From CAWIJJ01 sp963836405 (GTDB taxonomy: Bacteria > Acidobacteriota > Terriglobia > Bryobacterales > Bryobacteraceae), in the NCBI GenBank assembly GCA_963836405.1, contig CAWIJL010000014.1, positions 62,001 through 126,000 on the forward strand: a DNA stretch of 64,000 nucleotides, read 5' to 3'. The notes below the pieces were generated by a model, which ran no database searches, was not told the DNA's origin, and was given only the letters and a program-made list of their open reading frames with translations. Within the stretch, counting starts at the first letter, position 1, and the number at the start of each line of letters is the position of its first letter. Made by a program: the position numbers and the translations under genes. Positions 18,153 to 26,935 of this stretch are shown here, in pieces.

Positions 18153-19407
18153 GGTTCTCGAGGTTGCCGAGCACGGTGAGCGCGATCTGACGGGGGTCAA
18201 AGAAGGTCTGGGCGATGCGCTGCACGTCGCTCGAAGTCACCGCTTCGATGCTCTCCACCAGCGCGTCGAGCGTGAAAAAGCGGCCGAAGTACATCTCCTG
18301 GCGGGCCAGGTTGGACATGCGGCTGGCGGTGGATTCCAGGCTGAGCATCAGCGATCCCTTGAGGTGGTCCTTGGCGCGGCGCAGTTCCTCGTCGGTCACG
18401 CAGTTTTCTTTCAGCTGGCGGAATTCGTTGGTGATGGATTCAACCACTTTGGGGGCCGATTCGAGCGAGGTGCCGGCGTAGATGGAAAGGCAGCCCGTAT
18501 CGCGGTACGGGTTCAGCTCGGAAAACACGGCATAGGCCAATCCCTGGCGCTCGCGGATATTCTGAAACAGGCGCGAGCTCATGCCGCCGCCGAGCAGCGT
18601 GTTCAGCACATAGCAGGCGAACCGTTCCTGGTGCGGAAGGGGATAGGACGGGACGCCCAGGCAGAGGTGCACCTGTTCGAGGGCTTTCTTATTGCGCAGC
18701 GCGATGCGGGCGTGGGTATTGGGCGCGGCATCCGGCGGAGCCGCCTCGCCCGGCGGAAGCGATTCGAAATGCTCGGCCACCAGCGCCACCATGCGCTCGT
18801 GGGTCAGGTTCCCGGCCGCCGTCACGATCATGTTGGCGGGCGCGTAGACGGACTGGTAGAAGCCCATGACCGTGCCGCGGTCGTACCGCTTCACGGTTTG
18901 CGGGGTGCCGAGGATGGGTTTGCCGAGCGAATGGTCTTTCCAGAAATTGGAGGAGAAGATTTCGTGGACCAGGTAGTCCGGGCTGTCCGCCTCCATCTTG
19001 ATTTCTTCGAGGATCACGCCCTTTTCCCGCTCGATGTCTTCGTCGCGGAACATGGGGTGCAGCACCAGGTCGGCCAGGACGTCGAATGCCAGCGAGAGAT
19101 GCTGGTCCAGCACTTTCGTGTTGAAGCACACCAGCTCCTTGGCGGTGAAGGCGTCCAGGTTGCCTCCGATGGAATCCACGGACCGGGCGATGTCCTCGGC
19201 TGACCGCCGCGTGGTGCCCTTGAAGAGCATGTGCTCGATAAAATGCGAAATGCCGTTCTGCTCGGGGGTCTCGCGGCGGGATCCGGAGCCGATCCAGACG
19301 CCGACGGAGACCGAGCGCACGTGGGGCATGGCTTCGGTGATCACACGCACGCCGTTGGCGAGCGTAGTCATTTCAATTTCCCGCAGGGGGGTTATGGTAG
19401 ACGACAT
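18121..19407 (-). CDS. M16 family zinc peptidase (processing-peptidase/insulinase type)
   Basis: The 428-residue protein is a complete M16 peptidase, N-terminal active half plus C-terminal half. The inverted zinc motif HxxEH is in ISHFIEHMLFKGT, with the distal Glu in GVILEEIKMEADSPDYL. The C-terminal half has GGGMSSRLFQNIRERQGLAY, typical of the family. M16B proteins in bacteria cleave small peptides, but the substrate here is unknown. It converges with the AmmeMemo B/A gene with a 32 bp overlap of the coding ends. A second possible start (MTTLANGVRV) lies 12 codons in. Confidence 0.94.
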   Translation of the reverse strand: MSSTITPLREIEMTTLANGVRVITEAMPHVRSVSVGVWIGSGSRRETPEQNGISHFIEHMLFKGTTRRSAEDIARSVDSIGGNLDAFTAKELVCFNTKVLDQHLSLAFDVLADLVLHPMFRDEDIEREKGVILEEIKMEADSPDYLVHEIFSSNFWKDHSLGKPILGTPQTVKRYDRGTVMGFYQSVYAPANMIVTAAGNLTHERMVALVAEHFESLPPGEAAPPDAAPNTHARIALRNKKALEQVHLCLGVPSYPLPHQERFACYVLNTLLGGGMSSRLFQNIRERQGLAYAVFSELNPYRDTGCLSIYAGTSLESAPKVVESITNEFRQLKENCVTDEELRRAKDHLKGSLMLSLESTASRMSNLARQEMYFGRFFTLDALVESIEAVTSSDVQRIAQTFFDPRQIALTVLGNLENLKIGREDLVC

Positions 19408-19518
19408 GTGAAGGAACGGTTCAGAAGACCTACCTTCATTAGAACATTGTTCCCGCCGCTCCTGAACGCGTGGCGCCGGAAACGGGCAGGCACGGGCAAT
19501 CCGCTACACTGAAGAAAG

Positions 19519-20547
19519 ATGTCCCAACCGCTGGTGGGCATGGATGTTTCCGATCTCCGGGAAGCACTCGGCCCCGAACAGCCGCCCTACCGGGCCCGCC
19601 AACTCTACGACGCCCTCTACCGCGGGGAGACCTGCGACCTGGTGCAGATCACCGCGCTTCCCGCGAGGGTGCGCGCGGAACTGGCCGGCCGGCACCCGCT
19701 GGGCCTGCCGGAGATCGCGCGGCGCTTCGAATCCGTGGATGGAACGCGGAGGTATCTGCTGCGCCTGGAGGACGGGCGGACGGTGGAGACGGTGCTGATG
19801 CCGGAAGGCGAGCGCGACACCATCTGCATTTCGAGCCAGGTGGGATGTCCGGTGGACTGCAAGTTCTGCATGACGGCGCTGCTCGGGCTGGAGCGCAGTT
19901 TAACCGCGGGCGAGATCGTGGGACAGGTGATGCTGGTTGCCCGGGACAACGGGCTGAAGCGCGAGGGCGGGCGGCTCAACATCGTCATGATGGGACAGGG
20001 AGAGCCCCTGCTGAACCTGCCCAACGTGGTGAAGGCCACGCGCATCCTGCTCGACACGCAAGGCTTCGGACTTTCGCCGCGGCGCGTGACGGTGTCCACG
20101 GCGGGCATTATTCCGAAAATCGAAGAGCTGGGCCGCGAGCCGGTGCGTCCCAAGCTGGCGATCTCGTTGAACGCCTCCACCGAGGAGATGCGGCAGGAGC
20201 TGATGCCCATCACGCGCAAATACCATCTGAAGGACCTGCTGGCCGCGTGCAAGGCGTATCCGCTGCGTCCATGGGAAAAACTGACCTTCGAGTACGTGCT
20301 GCTGGGCGGGGTGAACGATTCGGACGCGGACGCGCGGCGGGTGGTGAAACTGCTCGCGAACCTGAACGCGAAGGTAAATTTGATTGCGCTGAACCCGGGA
20401 CCGGAGATTCCGTACCGCACGCCGGAACCGGAACGCGTGGCGGCATTCCAGGCGATCGTGCGCCGCTCCCTGCCGTGCTTCGTGCGCAAGCCGCGGGGCC
20501 TCGACATCTACGCCGCCTGCGGGCAACTCAAGCGCGCGGCGGGGTAG
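19519..20547 (+). CDS. rlmN: 23S rRNA (adenine-2503-C2) / tRNA methyltransferase RlmN
   Basis: RlmN is a radical SAM enzyme that methylates A2503 of 23S rRNA and A37 of some tRNAs. The 342-residue protein has the cluster motif in VGCPVDCKFCMTALLG, the SAM-binding NIVMMGQGEPLLNLPNVV segment and the resolving cysteine in GLDIYAACGQLK. The ATG is preceded by GAAGAAAG. Upstream is a CCGCTACACT sequence also found before amrS. It converges with the SDR gene, 8 bp between the stops. Confidence 0.96.
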   Translation: MSQPLVGMDVSDLREALGPEQPPYRARQLYDALYRGETCDLVQITALPARVRAELAGRHPLGLPEIARRFESVDGTRRYLLRLEDGRTVETVLMPEGERDTICISSQVGCPVDCKFCMTALLGLERSLTAGEIVGQVMLVARDNGLKREGGRLNIVMMGQGEPLLNLPNVVKATRILLDTQGFGLSPRRVTVSTAGIIPKIEELGREPVRPKLAISLNASTEEMRQELMPITRKYHLKDLLAACKAYPLRPWEKLTFEYVLLGGVNDSDADARRVVKLLANLNAKVNLIALNPGPEIPYRTPEPERVAAFQAIVRRSLPCFVRKPRGLDIYAACGQLKRAAG

Positions 20548-20555
20548 CCACCCGT

Positions 20556-21380
20556 TCAGATTTTCTGGACGCGGCGCAGCGTGTAGAGCTCGTGCTTCAT
20601 GTTGTGTTGCTCGAAACGGCGCCAGTCGTCGTTTACATGAATGAATTTTCCGCTGATGTGGTTGGAGCTTTCCGAGGCCAGGAAGACGGCAAGCTGCACC
20701 TGTTTGTCCGGGGCGATGCCTCCGGTGATGCGGGTCTGTTCGGCCTCGTCGATCTCCTTCTGCCCGGCCTTGGCGGGGCCGGCGTGCAGGATCTCGTCCG
20801 TCATATGAGTGTAGGCGGCGCCCGGGGAAATGCAATTGACCTGAACGTTGTGATCGCCCACTTCGTCGGCCAGGCATTCCACCAGGCGAACGATGGCGGC
20901 TTTCGAGGCGGCATACGCCGTGAAGTTGGGGCGTGAGTGCCCGGAGCCCCCGCCCACCAGCACGATGATTTTGCCGGATCGCCTCTCGATCATTTTTGGC
21001 AGCACGGCGCGGCAGGAATTGACAACTCCGATAAGGTTGATTTCGATGGTCTCGCTCCAGCTTTTGGGCTTGGTGGAGAGCAGCGGCCCGATCGGCCCCT
21101 GCACAGCCGCCGCTGCGATCAGCACGTCCACGCCGCCGAAAGCGACTTTCATCCGATCGACGCAGGTGGCGAGCTGTTCCAGGTCCCGGACGTCGGCGCG
21201 CAGCCGGAGGGCGTTGCCGCGAGCCTGCTCGATTTCGAGCTTGGCGAGATCCAGTTCCGTCTGGCTGCGTGCCAGCAGCCCCACGCGCGCTCCGGCCTCC
21301 GCGAATCCCAGGGCCAGGCGCTTTCCGATCCCGCGTCCGGCGCCGGTGATGAGTACGTTCTTACCTCGAATGCTGGTCAA
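20556..21380 (-). CDS. Short-chain dehydrogenase/reductase
   Basis: This is an SDR of about 274 residues. The cofactor motif is VLITGAGRGIGKRLALGF near the N-terminus, the NNAG-equivalent is AAAAVQGP, and the catalytic Tyr-Lys pair is in FTAYAASKAAIVRLVE; the expected serine lies in VGGGSGHS. I chose the TTG at 21380 (TSIRGKNVLITG) because GGAGA lies nine bases upstream and the family begins here. The open frame continues to 21737 but that part is antisense to map. The C-terminal stretch after HVNDDWRRF is slightly longer than usual. The substrate is unknown. Confidence 0.87.
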   Translation of the reverse strand: MTSIRGKNVLITGAGRGIGKRLALGFAEAGARVGLLARSQTELDLAKLEIEQARGNALRLRADVRDLEQLATCVDRMKVAFGGVDVLIAAAAVQGPIGPLLSTKPKSWSETIEINLIGVVNSCRAVLPKMIERRSGKIIVLVGGGSGHSRPNFTAYAASKAAIVRLVECLADEVGDHNVQVNCISPGAAYTHMTDEILHAGPAKAGQKEIDEAEQTRITGGIAPDKQVQLAVFLASESSNHISGKFIHVNDDWRRFEQHNMKHELYTLRRVQKI

Positions 21381-21504
21381 AAGGTCGGTTCTCCAGGGAG
21401 CCGGCAATCCATTGCGCAACGGATCGTGGGGCCAGCCGAAATCGCTAAAAGCCGATTGTAATCCCGTTCGCAATCGACCGAGGCGTGTATGACAAAATGG
21501 TCGC

Positions 21505-22248
21505 ATGTCGATTCGCAGCCAGGCGCAGTTCGAGAAGCTGAGGGCGATCGGACGAATCGTGCGGCTGACGCTGGACCGGGTGGCCGCGGCGGTGCGTCCG
21601 GGCGTTTCCACCGGGGAACTGGATGAGATCGGGGCGCGCGCGCTGGCCGAACAGGGCGCCGAGTCGGCCCCGCCGAAGGTGTACAACTTCCCGGGCGCGC
21701 TGTGCATCAGCGTGAACGAGGAGGCGATCCACGGCATACCGGGGGAGCGGCGGATTCGCGAAGGCGACCTGGTGAAGCTGGACCTGGTGGCGGAGAAGGA
21801 CGGCTATTTCGCGGACGCGGCAGTCACCGTCGGCGCCGGACCGGCGAGCGCGAACGCGGTGGCGCTGGCGCGTTGCGCGGAGAGCGCGTTTCACCTCGCT
21901 GCGCTGGCGGCCCGAGGCGGCAATCGCGTCTTCGACATCGGGCGCGCGGTGGAACGCGAAACCCATCGCTGCGGGTTCGAGGTGATGCGCGAGCTGTGCG
22001 GACACGGCGTGGGACGCACCATTCACGAAGCGCCCAGCATTCCCAACTACCACGATCCCCGCTTCCGGACGCGGCTCACGGAAGGACTGGTGATCACCAT
22101 CGAACCGATCGTTTCCGCCGGCAGCGGCGTGGGCATTCTCCAGCGCGACGGCTGGACCATCCGGACGGCGGACGGAAGTCTGTCGGCGCACTACGAGCAC
22201 ACCGTCGTGATCACGCGCGGGGAGCCGATTCTGCTGACGGCGGCGTAA
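21505..22248 (+). CDS. map: Methionine aminopeptidase, type I
   Basis: MAP removes the initiator methionine from nascent proteins. At 247 residues this is the short type Ia form. The five metal ligands are visible: two Asp in VKLDLVAEKDGYFADAAV, His in CGHGVGRTIHEAPSIPNY, Glu in VITIEPIVS and Glu in AHYEHTVVITRGEP. The last 42 codons are repeated in tandem directly downstream. It is divergent from the SDR gene and is not in the usual secY-adk ribosomal context. Confidence 0.95.
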   Translation: MSIRSQAQFEKLRAIGRIVRLTLDRVAAAVRPGVSTGELDEIGARALAEQGAESAPPKVYNFPGALCISVNEEAIHGIPGERRIREGDLVKLDLVAEKDGYFADAAVTVGAGPASANAVALARCAESAFHLAALAARGGNRVFDIGRAVERETHRCGFEVMRELCGHGVGRTIHEAPSIPNYHDPRFRTRLTEGLVITIEPIVSAGSGVGILQRDGWTIRTADGSLSAHYEHTVVITRGEPILLTAA

Positions 22249-22409
22249 GGCTTCTCCGCCCACACCGGCAGCGGCGCGGGCATTCTCCAGCGCGACGGCT
22301 GGACCATCCGGACGGCGGACGGAAGTCTGTCGGCACTCTACGAGCACACCGTCGCGATCACGCGCCGGGAGCCGGTTCTGCTGACGGCGGCGTAGGCTCC
22401 TCTCCGCCC
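22121..22409 (+). repeat. map: Tandem duplication (147-bp period) of the map 3' end
   Basis: Bases 22121-22261 are repeated at 22268-22409 with an offset of 147 bp, exactly 49 codons, and only about ten differences by eye. The second copy is still in the map reading frame after the map stop codon and encodes GSGAGILQRDGWTIRTADGS then a copy of the YEHT ligand region ending in LLTAA and TAG at 22393-22395. The distal end of the second copy overlaps the last 17 codons of the convergent histidine kinase gene. Confidence 0.9.
22262..22395 (+). pseudogene. Duplicated C-terminal fragment of methionine aminopeptidase
   Basis: This is the coding-like part of the second copy of the map 3' end. It has no start codon or ribosome binding site of its own. 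Relative to map, ALYEHT replaces AHYEHT and RREPVL replaces RGEPIL. It is in frame with map across the TAA at 22246-22248, so the duplication must have carried or preserved whole codons. Probably not expressed unless by readthrough. Confidence 0.75.
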
Positions 22410-24484
22410 AAATCGGTTGCGGGGAAAAACATCTCCACGGTTGTGCCCACGCCGCGCTCGCTGCGCAGCCGCACTACGCCATGGTGCGCCCGGACGATCC
22501 CGAGCACTTCCGAGAGGCCCATGCCGCGACCCAGGAACCTGGTGCTGAAAAAGGGGTCGAAGGCGCGGTCGGCCACGTCCAGAGGCATCCCGCCGGCCGT
22601 ATCCCGCACCTCGATGCAGACGTAGCGGCCGGGCTTTGCGTGACCGTCGGGCATGACGGCAGCGCTGTCGCCGTCCTCAATCTGGCGGCTCTCGACGCGG
22701 ATCTCCACCCCGCCCGCGCTCGCGGCGGCGGCTTCGGTGGCTTCGATGGCGTTGCGCAGCAAATGCTCGACGGCCAGGCGCACTTCGGCCGGATCGGCCA
22801 TGACGAACGGTAACCCGCCGGCGATGTGGAAGCGCAGCCCCGCAATTCCGGAAACGGCGCGAACCACCTCCGGCTGCATGGATTCGATCAGCCGGCCGAG
22901 ATCGACCAATTCGAAGCGGTAAAAGGCATTGCCCGTGAACGCCATGACCTGGTGCACGAGGCGGGCGGCGCGCTCGGCGGCCGAAAGTGAATTGCGAATG
23001 TGCCGGTAGGAGGCGTGATCGTCGGAGAGGTAGCTGAGCGCGATGGAGCCTTCGCCGATAATACTGGTCAACACGTTGTTGAAGTCGTGGGCAATGCCGG
23101 CCGCCATGACCGCGAGGCCGCGCATGCGCTCGACCCGGTGCAGGCGCCGTTCGAGCTCTTCGTGAACCGCTTCCCGCTGCTTCCGGCCGGTAATGTCCAC
23201 GCACGCGCTGAGCACCCCGCGAACTCGGTGCTGCTCGTCGAACAGGGGGGCGGCGAAGTTGAGCAGGTACACGGAGCGGCCGTCCGGCCGTTCGATTCGG
23301 GTTTCCTGGCCAATTACGGACTTACCGGTTGCCGCCGCCACGCGCATGGGGAACTGCTCCGGGGTGAGTTCTTCTCCGTTGGAGAACACGCGTTGGTTAG
23401 CCAGGGCGTCCCCCAGTTCCAGGGGCCCGGCGGCTTCCGGCCGCGCGCCGAAAACCTCGGCCAGCGCGGGATTGATGCGGATGGAGCGGCACTCGGGGTC
23501 GTCGGCCACGGCAATGCCGATGGGAGTCACATTGAGGAGCGCTTCGAAATCTTCCACACGGCGGCGCAACTCCTGGTTGAGCGCGGCGGTCTCCGCCTCG
23601 CTGCGCTCGCGGCGTGCGACCTCGACGCTCAATTCGGCGTTGGCGCGCTGAAATCCGGAAGAGCGGCGTTGGGAAAGAAAGAGGAGCATGCCGAAGGAAT
23701 ACAGGAGCGCACCGACAGTCGCGGCAACCGTAAGGATCGAGGTACGGAACGACGCGAGGTGCTGGGCCGAGACGCCCAATTCCAGGGTCCAATCGCGATC
23801 GGGAAGCGGAATTGTCGCATGCGCCAAAGCGATGCCGCCCTTGTTCGGGAGGGGCGGGCTCGAGTAGATGATTTGCGACCGGTTGCGGACGGTAATGGAA
23901 TACTCGGGCGAAAGCTCCCACTGGACGCCGGATTCGATCAGGGGCTGGACTTCATAAACGGCGAGGATATAGCCGGGCGGTTCGGTATCCGGCGGACCGG
24001 ACGCGGGCACGCAGACCTCAAAGGACGGCCGGCCCTTGGGAGAATCGAAAACATCGGAAAACGCCGCCGCCCGCCGCGCCCGCGCCGCCAGCCAGATCTC
24101 ACGCGCGGTCCCGCTAATAGCGGTGGCGCTGGTCCGGGGAGTCTCGGGTAACCGGGCCGACCACTTTTCGATCCCATCGGCGTCGACTCCGGAAACGGCA
24201 CGGAGCCCGGGAACCCGGGACAGCCACACGGGAACATCGGCCCACGGCTTCGACCCGGCGGTTCCCGGTTGCAGCCACCAGGTACCCAGCGGGATAAGTG
24301 GATCGAGCCCCCAACTTACCGCCTGCCGCACACGCGTCGCTATGTGGCGCGCCTGCGCCTCAACTCCGTTTTGAAAAGTTTCCCGCTCACTGCGAAGCAG
24401 CTTGCCGCACAGGATTACCGCAGCCGCCAGTCCAATCGCCATCACGGCGATCGAGGCGAGCTGAAAAGCCCGGTAGCGACCCAT
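22358..24484 (-). CDS. Membrane sensor histidine kinase with PAS domain
   Basis: The 708-residue kinase has a first membrane helix (about residues 9-29), a periplasmic CHASE-like sensor, and a second helix near residues 248-268 (ILTVAATVGALLYSFGML). A short coiled linker follows, then a PAS domain (DFEALLNVTPIGIAVADD to VDITGRKQREAVHEELE), the phosphoacceptor box MAAGIAHDFNNVLTSI with His at about 465, and an ATPase domain (EHLLRNAIEATEAA, DTAGGMP, FSTRFLGRGMGLSEVLGI). No response regulator is adjacent. Its 3' end lies within the map duplication, so the last 17 residues may be recent. Confidence 0.93.
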   Translation of the reverse strand: MGRYRAFQLASIAVMAIGLAAAVILCGKLLRSERETFQNGVEAQARHIATRVRQAVSWGLDPLIPLGTWWLQPGTAGSKPWADVPVWLSRVPGLRAVSGVDADGIEKWSARLPETPRTSATAISGTAREIWLAARARRAAAFSDVFDSPKGRPSFEVCVPASGPPDTEPPGYILAVYEVQPLIESGVQWELSPEYSITVRNRSQIIYSSPPLPNKGGIALAHATIPLPDRDWTLELGVSAQHLASFRTSILTVAATVGALLYSFGMLLFLSQRRSSGFQRANAELSVEVARRERSEAETAALNQELRRRVEDFEALLNVTPIGIAVADDPECRSIRINPALAEVFGARPEAAGPLELGDALANQRVFSNGEELTPEQFPMRVAAATGKSVIGQETRIERPDGRSVYLLNFAAPLFDEQHRVRGVLSACVDITGRKQREAVHEELERRLHRVERMRGLAVMAAGIAHDFNNVLTSIIGEGSIALSYLSDDHASYRHIRNSLSAAERAARLVHQVMAFTGNAFYRFELVDLGRLIESMQPEVVRAVSGIAGLRFHIAGGLPFVMADPAEVRLAVEHLLRNAIEATEAAAASAGGVEIRVESRQIEDGDSAAVMPDGHAKPGRYVCIEVRDTAGGMPLDVADRAFDPFFSTRFLGRGMGLSEVLGIVRAHHGVVRLRSERGVGTTVEMFFPATDLGGEEPTPPSAEPAPGA

Positions 24485-24560
24485 TAGGGTACCGACTTAC
24501 TTATGCCATGAAGACGAAGAATTGTAAATCGAAATGCTTAAACTAATATGATCCAGTAAG

Positions 24561-26694
24561 TCAATTGCTCCAGGCCGCTCTTTGATCGTCGCCGGTAACT
24601 CCGCCTTGGTTCCGGCCCACGGGGAAGAACAGTTCCACGGAAGTGCCGGCGTTCAGAACTGAGCGCAGGCGGACGGCGCCCTGGTGAGCGCGCATGATTC
24701 CGAGCACCTCGGAAAGACCCATGCCGCGCCCGACGAACTTGGTGCTGAAAAACGGATCGAAAGCCCGTTCGGCGATCTCGGCAGGCATGCCCCCGGCCAG
24801 GTCCCTGACTTCGATGCGGACGTACGGGCCGGGCGAGCACCAGCCTTCGTGCAATGCCATTTCGATGTCTTCGCGCGCCAGCTCGCACTGGTCCACGGTG
24901 ACTTCGATCGAATCGGTGCCGCGGCTCTTTTTCTGCCCCATAGCCTCGATGGCGTTGCGGACCAGGTGTTCGAGCATATGGCGGATCTGGTCGGCATTGG
25001 CCATCACGGTGGGCAGCGGATTCGGCGATATGGAAGTGCAGGTCGGCGGTGCCCGTGGCGAGCTCGGCCAGCCGGGTTCGCAACTCCTCGACCACCCGCG
25101 GAAGGCTCGTTTCCACCAAGGCGTGATGGGCTTGGCCGGTGTAAGCCAGCACTTGTTGGATCAAGGCAGCAGCCCCTTGGGCCGCTTCCAGCGAGGAGTC
25201 CAGGTTCTGTCTGGCGGGGTGGCCCTGGGGAAGGCGGGCGGCCGCCAGGGACGCCTGACCGATAATGCTGGTAAGCAGATTATTGAAATCGTGCGCGATT
25301 CCGGCGGCCATCACGCCCAGGCTCTTTCTCCGCTCGGCGCGTTGCAGCCGCTGTTCGAGTTCCCGGCGCACCTGCTCCCTGGCCTTACGTTCCGAGATAT
25401 CCACGCAGGCGTTGAGGACTCCGCGCACGTTTCCCTCTTCATCGAACAGCGGCGAGGCGAAGTTCAGCACATCCACGGTGGAGCCGTCGGCTTTGACGAT
25501 CTGGTTCTCGTCCCCCAGCACCGCGGCGCGGGTGGCGGCGGCCATCTGCATGGCCAACTCGCCGGGTGGCACCTCCTGGCCGTTGCGCAGGATGCGGTAG
25601 GGCAGGCGGCCGGCGTCGGGTCCGGTTTTCGAAATATTCAGGCTGCGAGGAACGCCCATCATCCGGGCCAGGGCCGGATTAGTGCGGATCGAGCGGCATG
25701 CGGGGTCGTCCGCAACGGCGATGCCGATCGGGATCACATCGAGCAGCGTCTCGAAATCCGCCACTTTCCGGCGAAGTTCCAGGTTGAGGTTGACCATCGC
25801 CGATTCCGTGCGGCGCCGCAGTTCCATCTCGTCCTGTAGCGCCGCGTTCGCCCGCTCCATCTGGGAGGAGCGGCGGTGCCAGAGGAACATGAGGAGGACG
25901 GCCGAGTACAACAGGGCGCCAATGACGCCGGCGACCGTGGCGATGGCGCCGCGGAACTCCCGGAAATAGCTGCGGCTGATTTCGAGACTCATGGTCCAGT
26001 TCAGGTTCTGCACCCGGAGGTTCGACTCGGCGGAACTGGTCGGCGACCGCCCGATCTGATCCGACACGTACAGAGGGCTGCCGCCGGACTTCACCACGAG
26101 ACTGTCGCCGGGCCGTAACTCGCCCTTGACCGACGGCGCCAGCAGGGAGGCGACATTATACCGGCCCACGATGTAGCCTCGGCGTGTCGTGCCTTTCAAA
26201 ATAGGGGTGGCGGCATAGATTTCCAGGCCGTCGGCCCCTTCCACCGGAGTGGAGAGGGCCATCGCTTCCAGACGCTCGGCGGCTTGAATGGCTTCGGCGG
26301 CGCCGGGTTCGACCGGCAGGCGTCCGGTGTGCGGGGCGGCGCCGGGAACGGCCCACCAGCCCACAAATCCATTCGTTCCGACCCAGGCGACTTGAAGGAT
26401 TCCCGGTGTGCGGCCGAGAAAGAGGTGGGTGTCGCTGTCCCAATCCTCTTTCACCAGCGGCCTGTCCTGGGTGAGCCAAAACGCCGCGAGCTGATTCAGA
26501 GGTTCGAAATTGCGGAGGATGCCCGTCTGGAGGCGATTGGCGATATGGTCGGCGTCGGCCTCGGTGGTTTGCCGGAGTTCCGACTGCTGGCGATCCAGAA
26601 GGTCCACGCACAGATAGACTGCGGCACCCATCCCGGCGATGAGGATGGCCGCGGAGATAGCCTGTAGGACGCGGAAGCCTCGCATAGGAGTCAT
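24561..26694 (-). pseudogene. Membrane sensor histidine kinase, frameshifted paralogue
   Basis: The layout matches its downstream neighbour: helix at residues 9-30, periplasmic sensor, second helix (AGVIGALLYSAVLLMFLW), PAS (DFETLLDVIPIGIAVADD to CVDISERKAREQ), phosphoacceptor MAAGIAHDFNNLLTSIIG at about 466. The frame then breaks at about 25020 (codon 558): after FHIAE the sequence continues in another frame as PLPTVMANADQIRHMLEH and on through the ATPase motifs ending at 24561. Removing one base restores a protein of 710 residues aligned without gaps to the paralogue. Either a real lesion separating the ATP-binding domain or a sequencing insertion. A GTG at 25007 could start the ATPase part alone. 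Confidence 0.85.
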
Positions 26695-26935
26695 CAGTAC
26701 CAGAGGTACTAAAACATACGGGACGATCTTAACACGGTGTGACAGGGGAACAGCGGGGGTAGCAGTACCCGGAGAGGGTGAATCCCGGATGCAGCTACTT
26801 CCCGGCCTTGCAGACTGAGCTGCGAAGCCGGTCCCGGCTCGTAACAGCCGTCACTTCAGACCAGGACCGGCGAACTGACCCGCGAGCGTGAGCGAGCGAT
26901 GGGACGACCCAAGCGAATTGCCCGCCGGAAAGTAG
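26695..26935. other. Intergenic stretch with no recognised gene
   Basis: This 241-bp gap lies between cinA and the frameshifted kinase. It is GC-rich with several short self-complementary stretches (for example around CCGGAGAGGGTGAATCCCGG), but I recognise no tRNA, known riboswitch or terminator in it. It should contain the promoter of the kinase gene. Confidence 0.4.

Noticed and set aside
21381..21737. N-terminal extension of the SDR gene
   Set aside because: It is antisense to map and its divergent intergenic region and has no similarity; the SDR fold begins at 21380.
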